DNA of 64,000 nt from Amycolatopsis jiangsuensis (GTDB taxonomy: Bacteria; Actinomycetota; Actinomycetes; Mycobacteriales; Pseudonocardiaceae). A model generated the notes under the pieces. That model was given only the letters and a program-made list of their open reading frames with translations. It did not search any database and had not been told where the DNA came from. The DNA lies in the NCBI RefSeq assembly GCF_014204865.1, contig NZ_JACHMG010000001.1:5482501-5546500 (forward strand), read 5' to 3'. A program made the translations under genes and the position numbers. Shown here in pieces: positions 50,277 to 59,671 of this stretch. Position 1 is the first letter of the stretch. Each line of letters starts with the position of its first letter.

Positions 50277-53200
50277 ATGGGCGACAAGCACGACGACAAC
50301 AGTCACGGATTCACTGCCGACGAAACCGGGGTCTGGCCGGACACCACCGGTACCGGAAACGGGAACACCACCGGTGACCCGACGAAGGATTTCGATGGCC
50401 TGTCCTGGAAGCAGATCGAAGCCGCCGTCCTCGGCGGGGGCTCGATGGAACACGGCCAGGACAACCTCGACAAGGCCTACGGCAATGTGAACTGGCAGTC
50501 GTTGCAGGATGCCGCGGGGATCTTCCAGGAGACCCAACAGAACCTCGCGATGGTCGCCCAGGCCCTCAAGGACCAGACCGCCGCCCTCGCCGGCCCGGAC
50601 GGACCGTGGAAGGGCGAGGCCGCCACCAACTTCAAGACCATGATGACCACCTTCGCCACCAAGTTCTCCGATCTGGCGGACCGGATCGCGGACGACGGCG
50701 GGTCCCACAACGTGCCGACCCAGCTGGTCAATTCCGCGGCCTACCTGAAGTGGGCGCAGGACACCATCCGGTACATCGACCGGTTCTACGCCGCGCAGGT
50801 GATCGCGCGCGGCAAGCAGCTCGACGACGGACGCGCCTACATCTCCCAGTTCCCGGACGCGGTCGAGATGATGACCAACGACATGCGCAAGGTCGCCGGC
50901 CAGCTCGCTCAGCAGTACCACAGCGTCACCGTGAACGAGGGGCAGACGACCCCGCCGCCTCCCCCGAACACCGACCAGCCCGATCCGCCTCCTCCGCCGC
51001 CTCCGCCGCCGGACCCGCCGCCCGCACCCACCCCGCCGCCTCCGCCGCCGGTGACCCCACCGCCGCCCGCGCCGCCGCCACCCACTCCGCCCCCGACGTC
51101 GCCGCCTCCGCCGACGCCGGAGCCGCCGCCGGTGACTCCACCGCCCGGCGGTAGCGATGGGCCTGGTGCGCCGCCGCCGTTGAACAATGCCGAACTTCCA
51201 CCTCCTCCGGGCGGTAGCGGTGGTGGTCCCGGTGGCAGCGACGTGCCGCCGCCGTTGAACAACGCCGAGATCCCGCCGCCTCCGGGTGGTGTCGATGGTC
51301 CCGGTGGGAACGGGACGCCGCCGCCGTTGAACAACGCCGTCATCCCGCCGCCGCCCGGCGGGAGCAACGGTCCCGGTGGAAACAACGGCCCAGGGAACAA
51401 CAAGCTGCAATCGCCGGACCTGCCGCCCCCGCCGGACGGCAGCACCGGTGGTTCACCGACCCCGCCGCCGCTTTCGCCCGCACCCATTCCGCCGCCGCCC
51501 GGCAGCACCGGTGGCGGACCGAACGGCAGCACCGGCAACAACAACCTCAAGTCGCCGCCGCTTTCCCCGCCGCCGGGGAACTCGCTCGGCAACAACCTGA
51601 CCTCACCGCAGATCCCGCCGCCCCCTGGCAGCTCCGGCGGCCTCGGGAACAACCCGGGTGGGAGCGGCAACCTGACGTCGCCGCAGATCCCGCCGCCACC
51701 GGGGGATTCCGGGCTGGGCGGCAACAGCGATCTGGCCAACAACGCGCTCAACCCGGCCCATCTGCCGCCCGGGCTGACCCCGCCGGGCGACCAGACGCCC
51801 GGCGGCGGCGGGATGCCGATGATGCCGCCGGGTGGCATGGGTGGCGCCGGTGGCATGAACTCGCCGTCGTCGGAACGGCCGGATTCCTCCGGTCTGCTCG
51901 GCAACATCAAGCAGCCGTGGGTGAGCCCGCCGCCCGAAGGCATCGGCAACCCGAACGCGAACGGCGAGGCCCCGCCGCTGAGCTCGGCCAACTGGGCTCC
52001 GCCGCCCGGTGCGAGCGGTGGACTCGGCGACGGTCCCGGCGGGCTCGGTGACGGCCTCGGCGGCACCGGCGGCACCGGCGGTCCGGATGCGATCAAGGGC
52101 CTCGGCGAGAGCGATCTGCCGAAAATGCCGGATCCGATCGGCGAGCAGAACCAGAACAACCAGCAACAGCAGCAGACGCCGGGTGCCGGTACGCCGCCGA
52201 TGATGCCGCCGGGTGGCATGGGTGGCGCCGGTGGGATGAACGCTCCTTCGGCGGAGCGCCCGGACTCCTCGGGCCTGCTCGGGAACGTGGACAAGCCTTG
52301 GCTGAGCGAAATCCCTGGTGGCGTCGGCGATCCGACGTCGCAGGGCGAGACGCCGCCGCTGAGCTCGGCCGAATGGGCACCGCCTCCGGGTGGTGCCGTC
52401 GATCCCGGTGGCGTGGGGTCTGGTCCCGGTGACTCGATCGGCGACGGATTCAAGGGCATCGGCGAGAGCGACGGTCCGAAGCTGCCGGATCCGATCGGCA
52501 GCCAGAACGAGAACCAGCAGCAGCTGCCGCAGACACCGGGCGCCGGGACGCCGCCGATGATGCCGCCGGGCGGTATGGGCGGTGCCGGCGGGATGAACGC
52601 GCCTTCGGCGGAGCGGCCGGACTCGGCCGGCCTGCTCGGGAACGTCGACCGGCCGTGGCTGAGCGAGATGCCTGGCGGCGTCGGCGATCCGACGTCGCAG
52701 GGCGAGACCCCGCGCAGCGAATCGGCCGGGTGGGCGCCACCTCCGGGCGGCACCGGTGGTGACTCCGTCGGGTTCACCGGCATCGGCGAGACCGACGGTC
52801 CGAAGCTGCCGGATCCGATCGGTGAGCAGAACGAGAACAACCAGCAACAGCTGCCGCAGCAGCCGGGTTCGGGGACGCCGCCGATGATGCCGCCGGGCGG
52901 TATGGGCGGTGCCGGTGGCATGAACCAGTCGTCGGCGGAGCGGCCGGATGCGGCCGGACTGCTCGGTGGTGTCCAGCAGCCGTGGACCGCGAGCACGCCT
53001 GGCAGCGTCGGCGACCCGAACGCGTTCGGGGACACGCCGTCGAGTGAGTCGGCTGCGTGGGCCTCTCCGCCGAACGGCGAGACCACGAGTGCGGAGCTGC
53101 CCGACGCCATCGGCGCCGACCAGCAGCAGACGCCGGGAACGCCGATGGTGCCGCCGGGCGGTATGGGCGGTGCCGGTGCGCAGAACCAGTCGTCGGCGGA

Positions 53201-53951
53201 GCGGCCGGATTCGGCTGGTCTGCTCGGCGGGGTGCAACAGCCGTGGGTGGCGGGCACCGTCGACGGTGTCGGCGCACCCAGCGCGCACGGCGAAACCCCG
53301 CCGTTGCAAGCGGCGTCCTGGGCGGATTCGTCCGCTGTGGACACTCATTCGGAGCAGGGCACCACGTCGGAGGCGGCCGGTGTGGACCAGCAGTCTCCGA
53401 CGAACACCGGCTGGGGCACGAGTCCGCAGCCGGGCTGGGGCACCGCCGGGGAACCGCGCCGGGAGGAGCGCGCCGCACCGCCGGCCGTTCCCCAGGGCGG
53501 CGGCGAAGCGGACGACATCGTACGCATCGCCGTGGTGCAGCCGGTCGACGCCGAGGACACGTCCGCCTGGGACGTCGGAACGGCCGAGTTCCTGCCCGGC
53601 CTGCTGCCGGTCGGGAGGGTGGCCGAGGACCGGGCCGAGGAGATCGGCACCGACTATCTCGAGCGCAGTGCCGAACCGTGGCGTACGGAACCGGCCGCCG
53701 AACCGGAACCGGTGCTGAGCACCTACCAGCGGCTTCGCGGTGGGTCGGCCGAGATCCTCTTCGACGACATCCCGATGTGCGGCGACGGCCCGGAACCCGA
53801 GCCGGAACCATCCGAAAAGGACGCCTCGTCCGCCGGGGACGGGGACGAGGCGGAAGAGGAGGAGGAACGCACCATGGCGGATCTCCTGCGGCAGGACGAC
53901 TCGGCCTGGGGCGCTCCGGGCGGCCGCCGTTCCTCGGGGGTGCTCGAATGA
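50277..53951 (+). CDS. Giant proline-rich PPE/WXG-like protein with five tandem repeats
   Basis: The 1224-residue protein starts with a helical WXG100/PPE-like domain (residues 45-225; WKG at 111-113 in GPWKGEAATNF). A Pro tract (about 222-300) and PPPPGGSxGPG/PPPLNNAE repeats follow to about residue 510. Then come five related units beginning MMPPGGMGGAGG (last one MVPPGG) at residues 515, 642, 761, 870 and 957, each holding ERPDxxGLLGxVxxPW and a SAxWAPP stretch. The C-terminus is acidic. It has no signal peptide. It is probably a secreted or surface-exposed substrate of this ESX-like system. The gene starts 45 bases after the YxxxD gene. Confidence 0.82.
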   Translation: MGDKHDDNSHGFTADETGVWPDTTGTGNGNTTGDPTKDFDGLSWKQIEAAVLGGGSMEHGQDNLDKAYGNVNWQSLQDAAGIFQETQQNLAMVAQALKDQTAALAGPDGPWKGEAATNFKTMMTTFATKFSDLADRIADDGGSHNVPTQLVNSAAYLKWAQDTIRYIDRFYAAQVIARGKQLDDGRAYISQFPDAVEMMTNDMRKVAGQLAQQYHSVTVNEGQTTPPPPPNTDQPDPPPPPPPPPDPPPAPTPPPPPPVTPPPPAPPPPTPPPTSPPPPTPEPPPVTPPPGGSDGPGAPPPLNNAELPPPPGGSGGGPGGSDVPPPLNNAEIPPPPGGVDGPGGNGTPPPLNNAVIPPPPGGSNGPGGNNGPGNNKLQSPDLPPPPDGSTGGSPTPPPLSPAPIPPPPGSTGGGPNGSTGNNNLKSPPLSPPPGNSLGNNLTSPQIPPPPGSSGGLGNNPGGSGNLTSPQIPPPPGDSGLGGNSDLANNALNPAHLPPGLTPPGDQTPGGGGMPMMPPGGMGGAGGMNSPSSERPDSSGLLGNIKQPWVSPPPEGIGNPNANGEAPPLSSANWAPPPGASGGLGDGPGGLGDGLGGTGGTGGPDAIKGLGESDLPKMPDPIGEQNQNNQQQQQTPGAGTPPMMPPGGMGGAGGMNAPSAERPDSSGLLGNVDKPWLSEIPGGVGDPTSQGETPPLSSAEWAPPPGGAVDPGGVGSGPGDSIGDGFKGIGESDGPKLPDPIGSQNENQQQLPQTPGAGTPPMMPPGGMGGAGGMNAPSAERPDSAGLLGNVDRPWLSEMPGGVGDPTSQGETPRSESAGWAPPPGGTGGDSVGFTGIGETDGPKLPDPIGEQNENNQQQLPQQPGSGTPPMMPPGGMGGAGGMNQSSAERPDAAGLLGGVQQPWTASTPGSVGDPNAFGDTPSSESAAWASPPNGETTSAELPDAIGADQQQTPGTPMVPPGGMGGAGAQNQSSAERPDSAGLLGGVQQPWVAGTVDGVGAPSAHGETPPLQAASWADSSAVDTHSEQGTTSEAAGVDQQSPTNTGWGTSPQPGWGTAGEPRREERAAPPAVPQGGGEADDIVRIAVVQPVDAEDTSAWDVGTAEFLPGLLPVGRVAEDRAEEIGTDYLERSAEPWRTEPAAEPEPVLSTYQRLRGGSAEILFDDIPMCGDGPEPEPEPSEKDASSAGDGDEAEEEEERTMADLLRQDDSAWGAPGGRRSSGVLE
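51819..53338 (+). repeat. Five in-frame repeats encoding the GMGGAGG-ERPD-GLLG-PW module
   Basis: Units start at 51819, 52200, 52557, 52884 and 53145. Spacing falls steadily: 381, 357, 327 and 261 bases. The PPGGMGGAGG-ERPD core is conserved, while the linker (DPIGEQN, QQQ) shrinks. The DNA similarity between units two and three is high enough for recombination. Confidence 0.8.
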
Positions 53952-53964
53952 GGGTGGTGCGCCG

Positions 53965-56900
53965 ATGAGCACGGAAACGGTGAAGCGGGGCCCGCGCGCG
54001 GCCGGCCCCGAAATGCCCGAAGGTCAGGTGGACCTGCAGGAACCGCCGGTGATGGCGGAGCCTGCGGCCCGGGACTTCAACTCGCTGCTGATGATGCTGC
54101 CGATGGCCATCGGGTCGATGGTCATGGTGCTGGCCTTCTCCGGGGTCGCGGGCAGCTCGCCGTTCACCTACGTGATCGGTGGCGGCATGGGTGTGTCCAT
54201 GATGGCCATGAGCCTGGGGCAGCTGTCCCGTGCCTCGGGCGAGCGCAAGCGGAAGATGAAGGCGGAAAGGCGGGACTACCTGCGCTACATCACGCAGGTA
54301 CGGGAGCGCGCCCGCTCGACCGCGGAGGACCAGCGGCGGGCGGTGGCGTGGAACAACCCGTCGCCGGATTCGCTGTGGTCGGTGGCGATGGGCCCGCGGC
54401 TGTGGGAACGCCGGGTCAGCCACGACGACTTCGCCAGGGTGCGGATCGGGCTGGGCAGCCAGCAGTCGGCGCTGGAGCTGATGCCGCCGGTGACCAAGCC
54501 GATCGAGGATCTGGAGCCGTTGTCGGCCATTTCGCTGCGCCGGTTCACCGAGACCTATCGCACGTTGTCCGGGATCCCGACCGCGGTGGGGTTGCGCAGC
54601 TTCACGAGCGTGGAGTTCGACGGTGATCCGGACGCGGCGGTCGCGCTGGTCCGGGCGATGCTCGCGCAGCTGGTGACGTTCCACTCGCCGGACGAGCTGC
54701 GGCTGGCGGTGCTGACCACGGAGTCGGCGCAGGCGCAGTGGGACTGGGTGAAATGGCTGCCGCACAACAACCACCCGACGTTGCGCGACACCGCCGGCCC
54801 GCTGCGGCTGCTGGCCGCGGACCACGACGAGCTGATGGACATCCTGGGCCCGGAAGTGGCGGACCGGGACGACCACGACAAGACCGTCGGGCCGACCACG
54901 ACCGAGCCGTTCGTGGTCGTGGTCGCGCATCTGGCGACGATCCCGGAGTCGTCGCGGCTGGTGGGTGCGGGCCTGCGGAACGTGGTGTTGCTGGACGTGA
55001 CCGGAACCCTCCCGGGCGGCCCGAAGGTGCTGCGGCTGACCACCAAGGACGACGTGGTGGAGTTCCCGGCCGGCTCCGGCGTGGGCTCCGCGTCGCGGGA
55101 CGAACTGTCGGTGACCCAGTCGGAGGGGCTGTCCCGGCTGCTCGCGCCGAAGCGCACGAGCGGCACGCTGGAAATCGCGGACCAGCCGTTGGACAGTGAT
55201 TTCGGGCTGACCGCGTTGCTGGGGATCAAGGACGTGCACACGTTCGACATCGCGACCCAGTGGCGGCCGCGGGCGGTGCAGCGGGCGCGGATGTCGGTAC
55301 CGATCGGGGTGACCGAGGACGGCGAGATCGTCGAGCTGGACCTGAAGGAGTCCGCCCAGGGCGGGATGGGTCCGCACGGGATGCTGATCGGGGCGACCGG
55401 TTCAGGCAAATCGGAGCTCCTGCGCACCCTCGTGCTCGGGCTGGCCGCGACGCATTCGTCGGAAATCCTCAACTTCGTGCTCGTCGACTTCAAGGGCGGC
55501 GCGACGTTCCTCGGCATGGACCGCCTGCCGCACACCTCGGCGATGATCACCAACCTCGCCGACGAACTGCCGCTGGTCGACCGCATGCAGGACTCGCTCA
55601 ACGGCGAAATGGTGCGCAGGCAGGAACAGCTGCGCGCGAGCGGTTACCCGTCGCTGTACGAATACGAAAAGGCACGTGCGGCCGGCGAGCAGCTGGCACC
55701 GATGCCGACGTTGTTCCTGGTGGTGGACGAGTTCTCCGAGCTGCTGAGTGCGAAGCCGGAGTTCATGGAGCTGTTCGTGTCGGTCGGCAGGCTCGGCCGC
55801 AGCCTCGGGGTGCACCTGCTGCTCGCCTCGCAGCGGCTGGACGAGGGCCGCATCCACCGGGTGGAGGGCCACCTTTCGTACCGGATCGCACTGCGCACCT
55901 TCTCCTCGATGGAATCCCGCAGCGTGATCGGCGCCGGCAGCGCGTACGAACTGCCGCCGGAGCCGGGCAACGGATACCTGAAAATCGATACCACGAACCT
56001 GGTGCGCTTCAAGGCCGCCTACGTGTCCGGGCCGGTGCCCGCAGGCAGCGGCGAGAACTCCGCGGTGGCCGCGGCGCGGGCGAGCCGGGCGGTCGTCCCG
56101 TTCTTCACCCAGGCCCGGCCCACCAAGCTGATCGTGCACGACGACGAGCCGGAGCCGGAGGAGAAGCAGTCCGATGTGGACGCCTTGGAGGCGGCCGCCC
56201 CGGGCGGGCTGACGCTGGCGGACGTCTTCGTGGACCGGCTGGCCGGTTCGGGACCGGCGGCACGGCAGGTGTGGCTGCCGCCGCTGGCCGAATCGCCGAG
56301 CCTGGATTCGCTCCTGCCGAGTGTGGTGCCGGATCCGGTCCGCGGGATGTCGGTGTCGGACCCCGCGCACTGGGGACGGCTGCGGGTGCCGATGGGCATG
56401 ATCGACCGGCCGTTCGAGCAGGTGCGTGAGCTGCTGATGGCCGACCTGTCGTCGGCGGCCGGGCACGTCGCGGTCGTGGGTGGCCCGAAGACCGGCAAGT
56501 CGACCGTGCTGCGCACCCTGGTGCTCGCGCTGGCGATGACCCACACCCCGCGCGAGGTCCAGTTCTACGGCCTGGACTTCGGCGGCGGCGGGATCATGTC
56601 GCTCAACGGCCTGCCGCACGTCGGATCGATCGCCACCCGGCTCGAACGGGACCGGGTGGTGCGGACCATCGAAGAGATCTCGCAGGTCATGGAAAGCCGC
56701 GAAACGCTGTTCGCCGAGCACGGCATCGAATCCATGGACGCTTACCGCGAGCTGCGCAAGTCGGGCCGGATCGACGATCCGTTCGGTGACGTGTTCCTGG
56801 TGGTCGACGGCTGGTACAGCCTCAAGAACGACTACGGCGACCTGGAACAGAAGATCGGCGAGCTGGCCTCGCGCGGGCTGTCGTTCGGCGTGCACGTGGT

Positions 56901-57987
56901 GATCGGCGCGACCCGCTGGTCGGAGATCCGCCCGTACCTGCGGGACCTGCTGCAGACCCGGTTCGAGCTGCGGCTCGGCGATCCGATGGAGTCGGAGATC
57001 GGTTCGCGCAAGGCGAAGACGGTGCCGAACCAGCCGGGCCGCGGGCTGACCCCGGACGGGCTGCACTTCCTGGCCGCGCTGCCGCGGATGGACGGCAGTG
57101 GCAACACCGAGGATCTGGCCGCGGCCACGAAGTCGGTCGCCGAGGAGGTGCACCTGTTCTGGCCGGGCGCGCCCGCGCCGTCGGTGCGGCTGCTGCCCGC
57201 GAAGCTGCCGATGGTTCAGCTGCCGGGCCCCGACGGCGACCTGCGGGTCGCGCTGGGACAGGACGAGCAGCGCCTGCTTCCGGTCTGGCACGACTTCTCG
57301 GCCACCCCGCACCTGCTGACCTTCGGCGACAACGAGACCGGCAAGACGAACCTGCTGCGGCTGGTGCTGCGCTCGGTGCTGGCGCGGTACCCCTCGAGTG
57401 AGGCGAAGATCGTGCTCGCCGACCCGAGCCGGCAGCTGGACACCGAGGTGCCCGAGGAGTACCGCGTCGGGTACGCGACCACGACCGAAGCGTTGCAGGA
57501 GCTGGCCCAGCAGGCCAGCGTGTCGCTGACGCCGCGGGTGCCGGACCAGAGCATCACCGCCGACCGGCTCAAGCGCCGCGACTGGTGGACCGGGCCGCGG
57601 CTGTTCTTCGTGATCGACGACTACCAGCTGCTGACCACGGGCATGGGCTCGCCGCTGGAGCCGCTGTTGTCGTTGCTGTCCCAGGGTTCCTACATCGGGT
57701 TCCACCTCATCCTCGGCCGCAGCACCTCGGGTGCGATGCGGGCCCTGTCCGACGCGGTGGTGCGCCGGATCTGGGAGCTGGGCAGCCCCGGGGTGGTGTT
57801 CTCCTACCCGAAGGAAGAGGGCAAGTTCCTCGGCGAGGCGGCGCCGCGGTCGCTGCCCGCCGGCCGCGCGCAACTGGTCACCCGCCGTGGCGTGAAACTC
57901 GTGCAGACCGGGTTCGTGCCGCTGGAGGACGAACCGGCCGGTGACGGACTGTCTCCGCTCGCGATGACGGAAAGGGGTGTGCGATGA
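53965..57987 (+). CDS. eccC: EccC, type VII secretion FtsK/SpoIIIE-type ATPase
   Basis: EccC is the motor of the ESX machine and binds WXG100 substrates. The ATG at 53965 gives 1340 residues. Two membrane helices lie at about 42-60 and 67-88. Three ATPase domains follow: Walker A GATGSGKS (476-483) with Walker B LFLVVDEFSEL, GGPKTGKS (839-846) with VFLVVDGWYSL, and GDNETGKT (1121-1128) with LFFVIDDYQLL. Only domain 1 has the catalytic Glu after the Walker B Asp; domains 2 and 3 have Gly and Asp, consistent with a regulatory or substrate-binding role known for EccC. eccD overlaps its stop by four bases. Confidence 0.95.
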   Translation: MSTETVKRGPRAAGPEMPEGQVDLQEPPVMAEPAARDFNSLLMMLPMAIGSMVMVLAFSGVAGSSPFTYVIGGGMGVSMMAMSLGQLSRASGERKRKMKAERRDYLRYITQVRERARSTAEDQRRAVAWNNPSPDSLWSVAMGPRLWERRVSHDDFARVRIGLGSQQSALELMPPVTKPIEDLEPLSAISLRRFTETYRTLSGIPTAVGLRSFTSVEFDGDPDAAVALVRAMLAQLVTFHSPDELRLAVLTTESAQAQWDWVKWLPHNNHPTLRDTAGPLRLLAADHDELMDILGPEVADRDDHDKTVGPTTTEPFVVVVAHLATIPESSRLVGAGLRNVVLLDVTGTLPGGPKVLRLTTKDDVVEFPAGSGVGSASRDELSVTQSEGLSRLLAPKRTSGTLEIADQPLDSDFGLTALLGIKDVHTFDIATQWRPRAVQRARMSVPIGVTEDGEIVELDLKESAQGGMGPHGMLIGATGSGKSELLRTLVLGLAATHSSEILNFVLVDFKGGATFLGMDRLPHTSAMITNLADELPLVDRMQDSLNGEMVRRQEQLRASGYPSLYEYEKARAAGEQLAPMPTLFLVVDEFSELLSAKPEFMELFVSVGRLGRSLGVHLLLASQRLDEGRIHRVEGHLSYRIALRTFSSMESRSVIGAGSAYELPPEPGNGYLKIDTTNLVRFKAAYVSGPVPAGSGENSAVAAARASRAVVPFFTQARPTKLIVHDDEPEPEEKQSDVDALEAAAPGGLTLADVFVDRLAGSGPAARQVWLPPLAESPSLDSLLPSVVPDPVRGMSVSDPAHWGRLRVPMGMIDRPFEQVRELLMADLSSAAGHVAVVGGPKTGKSTVLRTLVLALAMTHTPREVQFYGLDFGGGGIMSLNGLPHVGSIATRLERDRVVRTIEEISQVMESRETLFAEHGIESMDAYRELRKSGRIDDPFGDVFLVVDGWYSLKNDYGDLEQKIGELASRGLSFGVHVVIGATRWSEIRPYLRDLLQTRFELRLGDPMESEIGSRKAKTVPNQPGRGLTPDGLHFLAALPRMDGSGNTEDLAAATKSVAEEVHLFWPGAPAPSVRLLPAKLPMVQLPGPDGDLRVALGQDEQRLLPVWHDFSATPHLLTFGDNETGKTNLLRLVLRSVLARYPSSEAKIVLADPSRQLDTEVPEEYRVGYATTTEALQELAQQASVSLTPRVPDQSITADRLKRRDWWTGPRLFFVIDDYQLLTTGMGSPLEPLLSLLSQGSYIGFHLILGRSTSGAMRALSDAVVRRIWELGSPGVVFSYPKEEGKFLGEAAPRSLPAGRAQLVTRRGVKLVQTGFVPLEDEPAGDGLSPLAMTERGVR

Positions 57988-59369
57988 GCACGTTGACCGG
58001 CGAACTGTGCCGGATCACGGTGTACGGACCGCAGGGCCGGGCGGATCTGGCCGTGCCGATGTCGGTACCGCTGACCAGCCTGCTTCCGGTGCTGCTGCAG
58101 CACACCGGCGGCCGCGAGGACCTCGGCGACTCGTGGGTGCTGCAACGCCTCGGCGAGCAGCCGCTGGACGCGGCGGGTACGCCGGAGTCGCTGGACTGGA
58201 AGGAGGGTGAGGAGTTCCACCTGCGCCCCCGCCAGGACCCGTTGCCGGAACTGGACTTCGACGACATCGCCGACGGCATGGCCACCGCCGTCGCCCGGCA
58301 GCCCGGACGCTGGCGCCCGGAACTCAACCGGGGTCTCTTCCTCGGGTTCGCGATCTTCTGCCTGGTGGTACTGGCCCGCGTGCTGCTCTACCCGGGCTCG
58401 ACCGGGCTGTCCGCGATCGGCGGTGGGGTGCTCGCGCTCGGACTGCTGACCGCCGCCGTGGCGACCGGGGTGCGTTCGACGGACCGGACGTTGCTGGGCC
58501 TGCTGGGACTGGGCGGCTGCGGATTCGCGTTCCTGGCCGGTGCGGTCGCGGTCGCCGGCCTCGGACCGGCGTTCGACTTGCAGGGCGCGCCGTTGCTGAC
58601 CGGCTGCCTGACGTTCGCGCTCGCCGGTGGGCTGGTGCTGGGCGGGCGGGCCGCGTGGTCGCCGGCGATCCCGTTCGTGCCCTTCGGCGCGGTCGTGGCG
58701 ATCGGCGTCGGCGGAGCGGTCACGTTGTGGCTGCACCTCGGTGTCGGGTTCTCCACAGTGCAAACCGCAGGGCTCGTGTCGTTCGTGCTGGTCGGGTTCA
58801 TGGTCTTCGCCCCGCGGGTCGGCATCCGGTTCGCCCGGATCCGCGGTCCGCAACTGCCGCGTTCGGCCGGTGAACTGCAGTACGACATCGAACCCGCGCC
58901 TGCCGAGCAGATGAACCGGCAGACCGGCTACGCCAACGGCTACCTCACCATCGCCTGCCTGGCCGCCACTGTGATCTTCACCGGCTGCTACCCGTTCCTG
59001 GTGGACGGGGGACTGTGGCCGGCGATACTGGGCGGTCTGGTCACCGCCGCGGTCCTGATGCGCTCGCGGGCGTTGCTGGGCGTGTGGCAGCGCGTGCCGC
59101 TGGCGGTGTCCGGCGCGATCGGGCTGGTGCTGCTCGGCCTCGCGCTGATCCAGCCGCTGCCGACCGAGTGGCGGGGCGCCTGCCTCGGTGGGCTCGCGGC
59201 GGTGTTCTTCCTGCTCCTGCTGGCGATGCTGCGTCCGCCGCCACGGCGGCTGCTGCCGATCTGGGGGCATCTGGCGAACTGGCTGGAGACCCTGAGCGCG
59301 GTCGCGATGATCCCGATCCTGCTGCAGTTGTTCGGCGTCTACTCGTGGGCCGCCGGACTCACCGAATGA
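57984..59369 (+). CDS. eccD: EccD, type VII secretion integral membrane protein
   Basis: The 461-residue protein has the ubiquitin-like N-terminal domain (CRITVYGPQGRADLAVPMSVPLTSLLPVLLQHTGG, residues 8-85) and then 11 hydrophobic segments from about 113 to 457, the EccD layout. In ESX complexes two EccD copies form the membrane cavity. The ATG sits in the ATGA overlap with eccC, and the EccB-like fragment follows 22 bases downstream. Confidence 0.95.
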   Translation: MSTLTGELCRITVYGPQGRADLAVPMSVPLTSLLPVLLQHTGGREDLGDSWVLQRLGEQPLDAAGTPESLDWKEGEEFHLRPRQDPLPELDFDDIADGMATAVARQPGRWRPELNRGLFLGFAIFCLVVLARVLLYPGSTGLSAIGGGVLALGLLTAAVATGVRSTDRTLLGLLGLGGCGFAFLAGAVAVAGLGPAFDLQGAPLLTGCLTFALAGGLVLGGRAAWSPAIPFVPFGAVVAIGVGGAVTLWLHLGVGFSTVQTAGLVSFVLVGFMVFAPRVGIRFARIRGPQLPRSAGELQYDIEPAPAEQMNRQTGYANGYLTIACLAATVIFTGCYPFLVDGGLWPAILGGLVTAAVLMRSRALLGVWQRVPLAVSGAIGLVLLGLALIQPLPTEWRGACLGGLAAVFFLLLLAMLRPPPRRLLPIWGHLANWLETLSAVAMIPILLQLFGVYSWAAGLTE

Positions 59370-59391
59370 ATGACAGGGAGGTGACCCGGAC

Positions 59392-59637
59392 ATGGTGCAA
59401 ACCCAGAAGGACCACGTCGAGGCGTACTCGTTCCTCATCGGACGGATGACCTCGGCACTCGTACTCGGCGACGCCAGCCACCTCGACGTCCCGGCGAAGC
59501 GGGCGTGGACCGGCCTGCTGGTCGGGCTGCTGCTCGGCGTGCTGATCGCCGTCGGGTTCTTCGTCTACGGCCTGATCGCGCACCACACCGGCTCGTCGCC
59601 GTCCGGACCGGCCCCGGTACCCGGGCGCACGGTCTGA
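59392..59637 (+). CDS. EccB N-terminal-like small membrane protein (periplasmic domain absent)
   Basis: The 81-residue protein matches only the beginning of EccB: the cytosolic helix pattern KDHVEAYSFLIGRMTSALVLGD (compare V-x-x-x-x-F-L-x-x-R-x-x-x-A-L-V-x-x-D in EccB), then a Pro-Ala-Lys-Arg stretch, a membrane helix (GLLVGLLLGVLIAVGFFVYGLI) and a short Pro/Ser tail. The whole roughly 400-residue periplasmic part of EccB is missing. The stop is not a recent frameshift, since the bases that follow encode a ribosome site and an unrelated gene. GGGAGGTG precedes the ATG. It should place EccB's membrane anchor in the complex without the periplasmic arm. Confidence 0.72.
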   Translation: MVQTQKDHVEAYSFLIGRMTSALVLGDASHLDVPAKRAWTGLLVGLLLGVLIAVGFFVYGLIAHHTGSSPSGPAPVPGRTV

Positions 59638-59671
59638 GCGGGTCGAGGCAGCGGCAGGAAGGAAGGTGACC

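Noticed and set aside
50909..53344. Minus-strand open frames of about 800 codons opposite the proline-rich T7SS gene
   Set aside because: CCG/GGC repeats keep every frame open. The plus frame has a ribosome site, a WXG-like domain and operon context; the minus frames have none.
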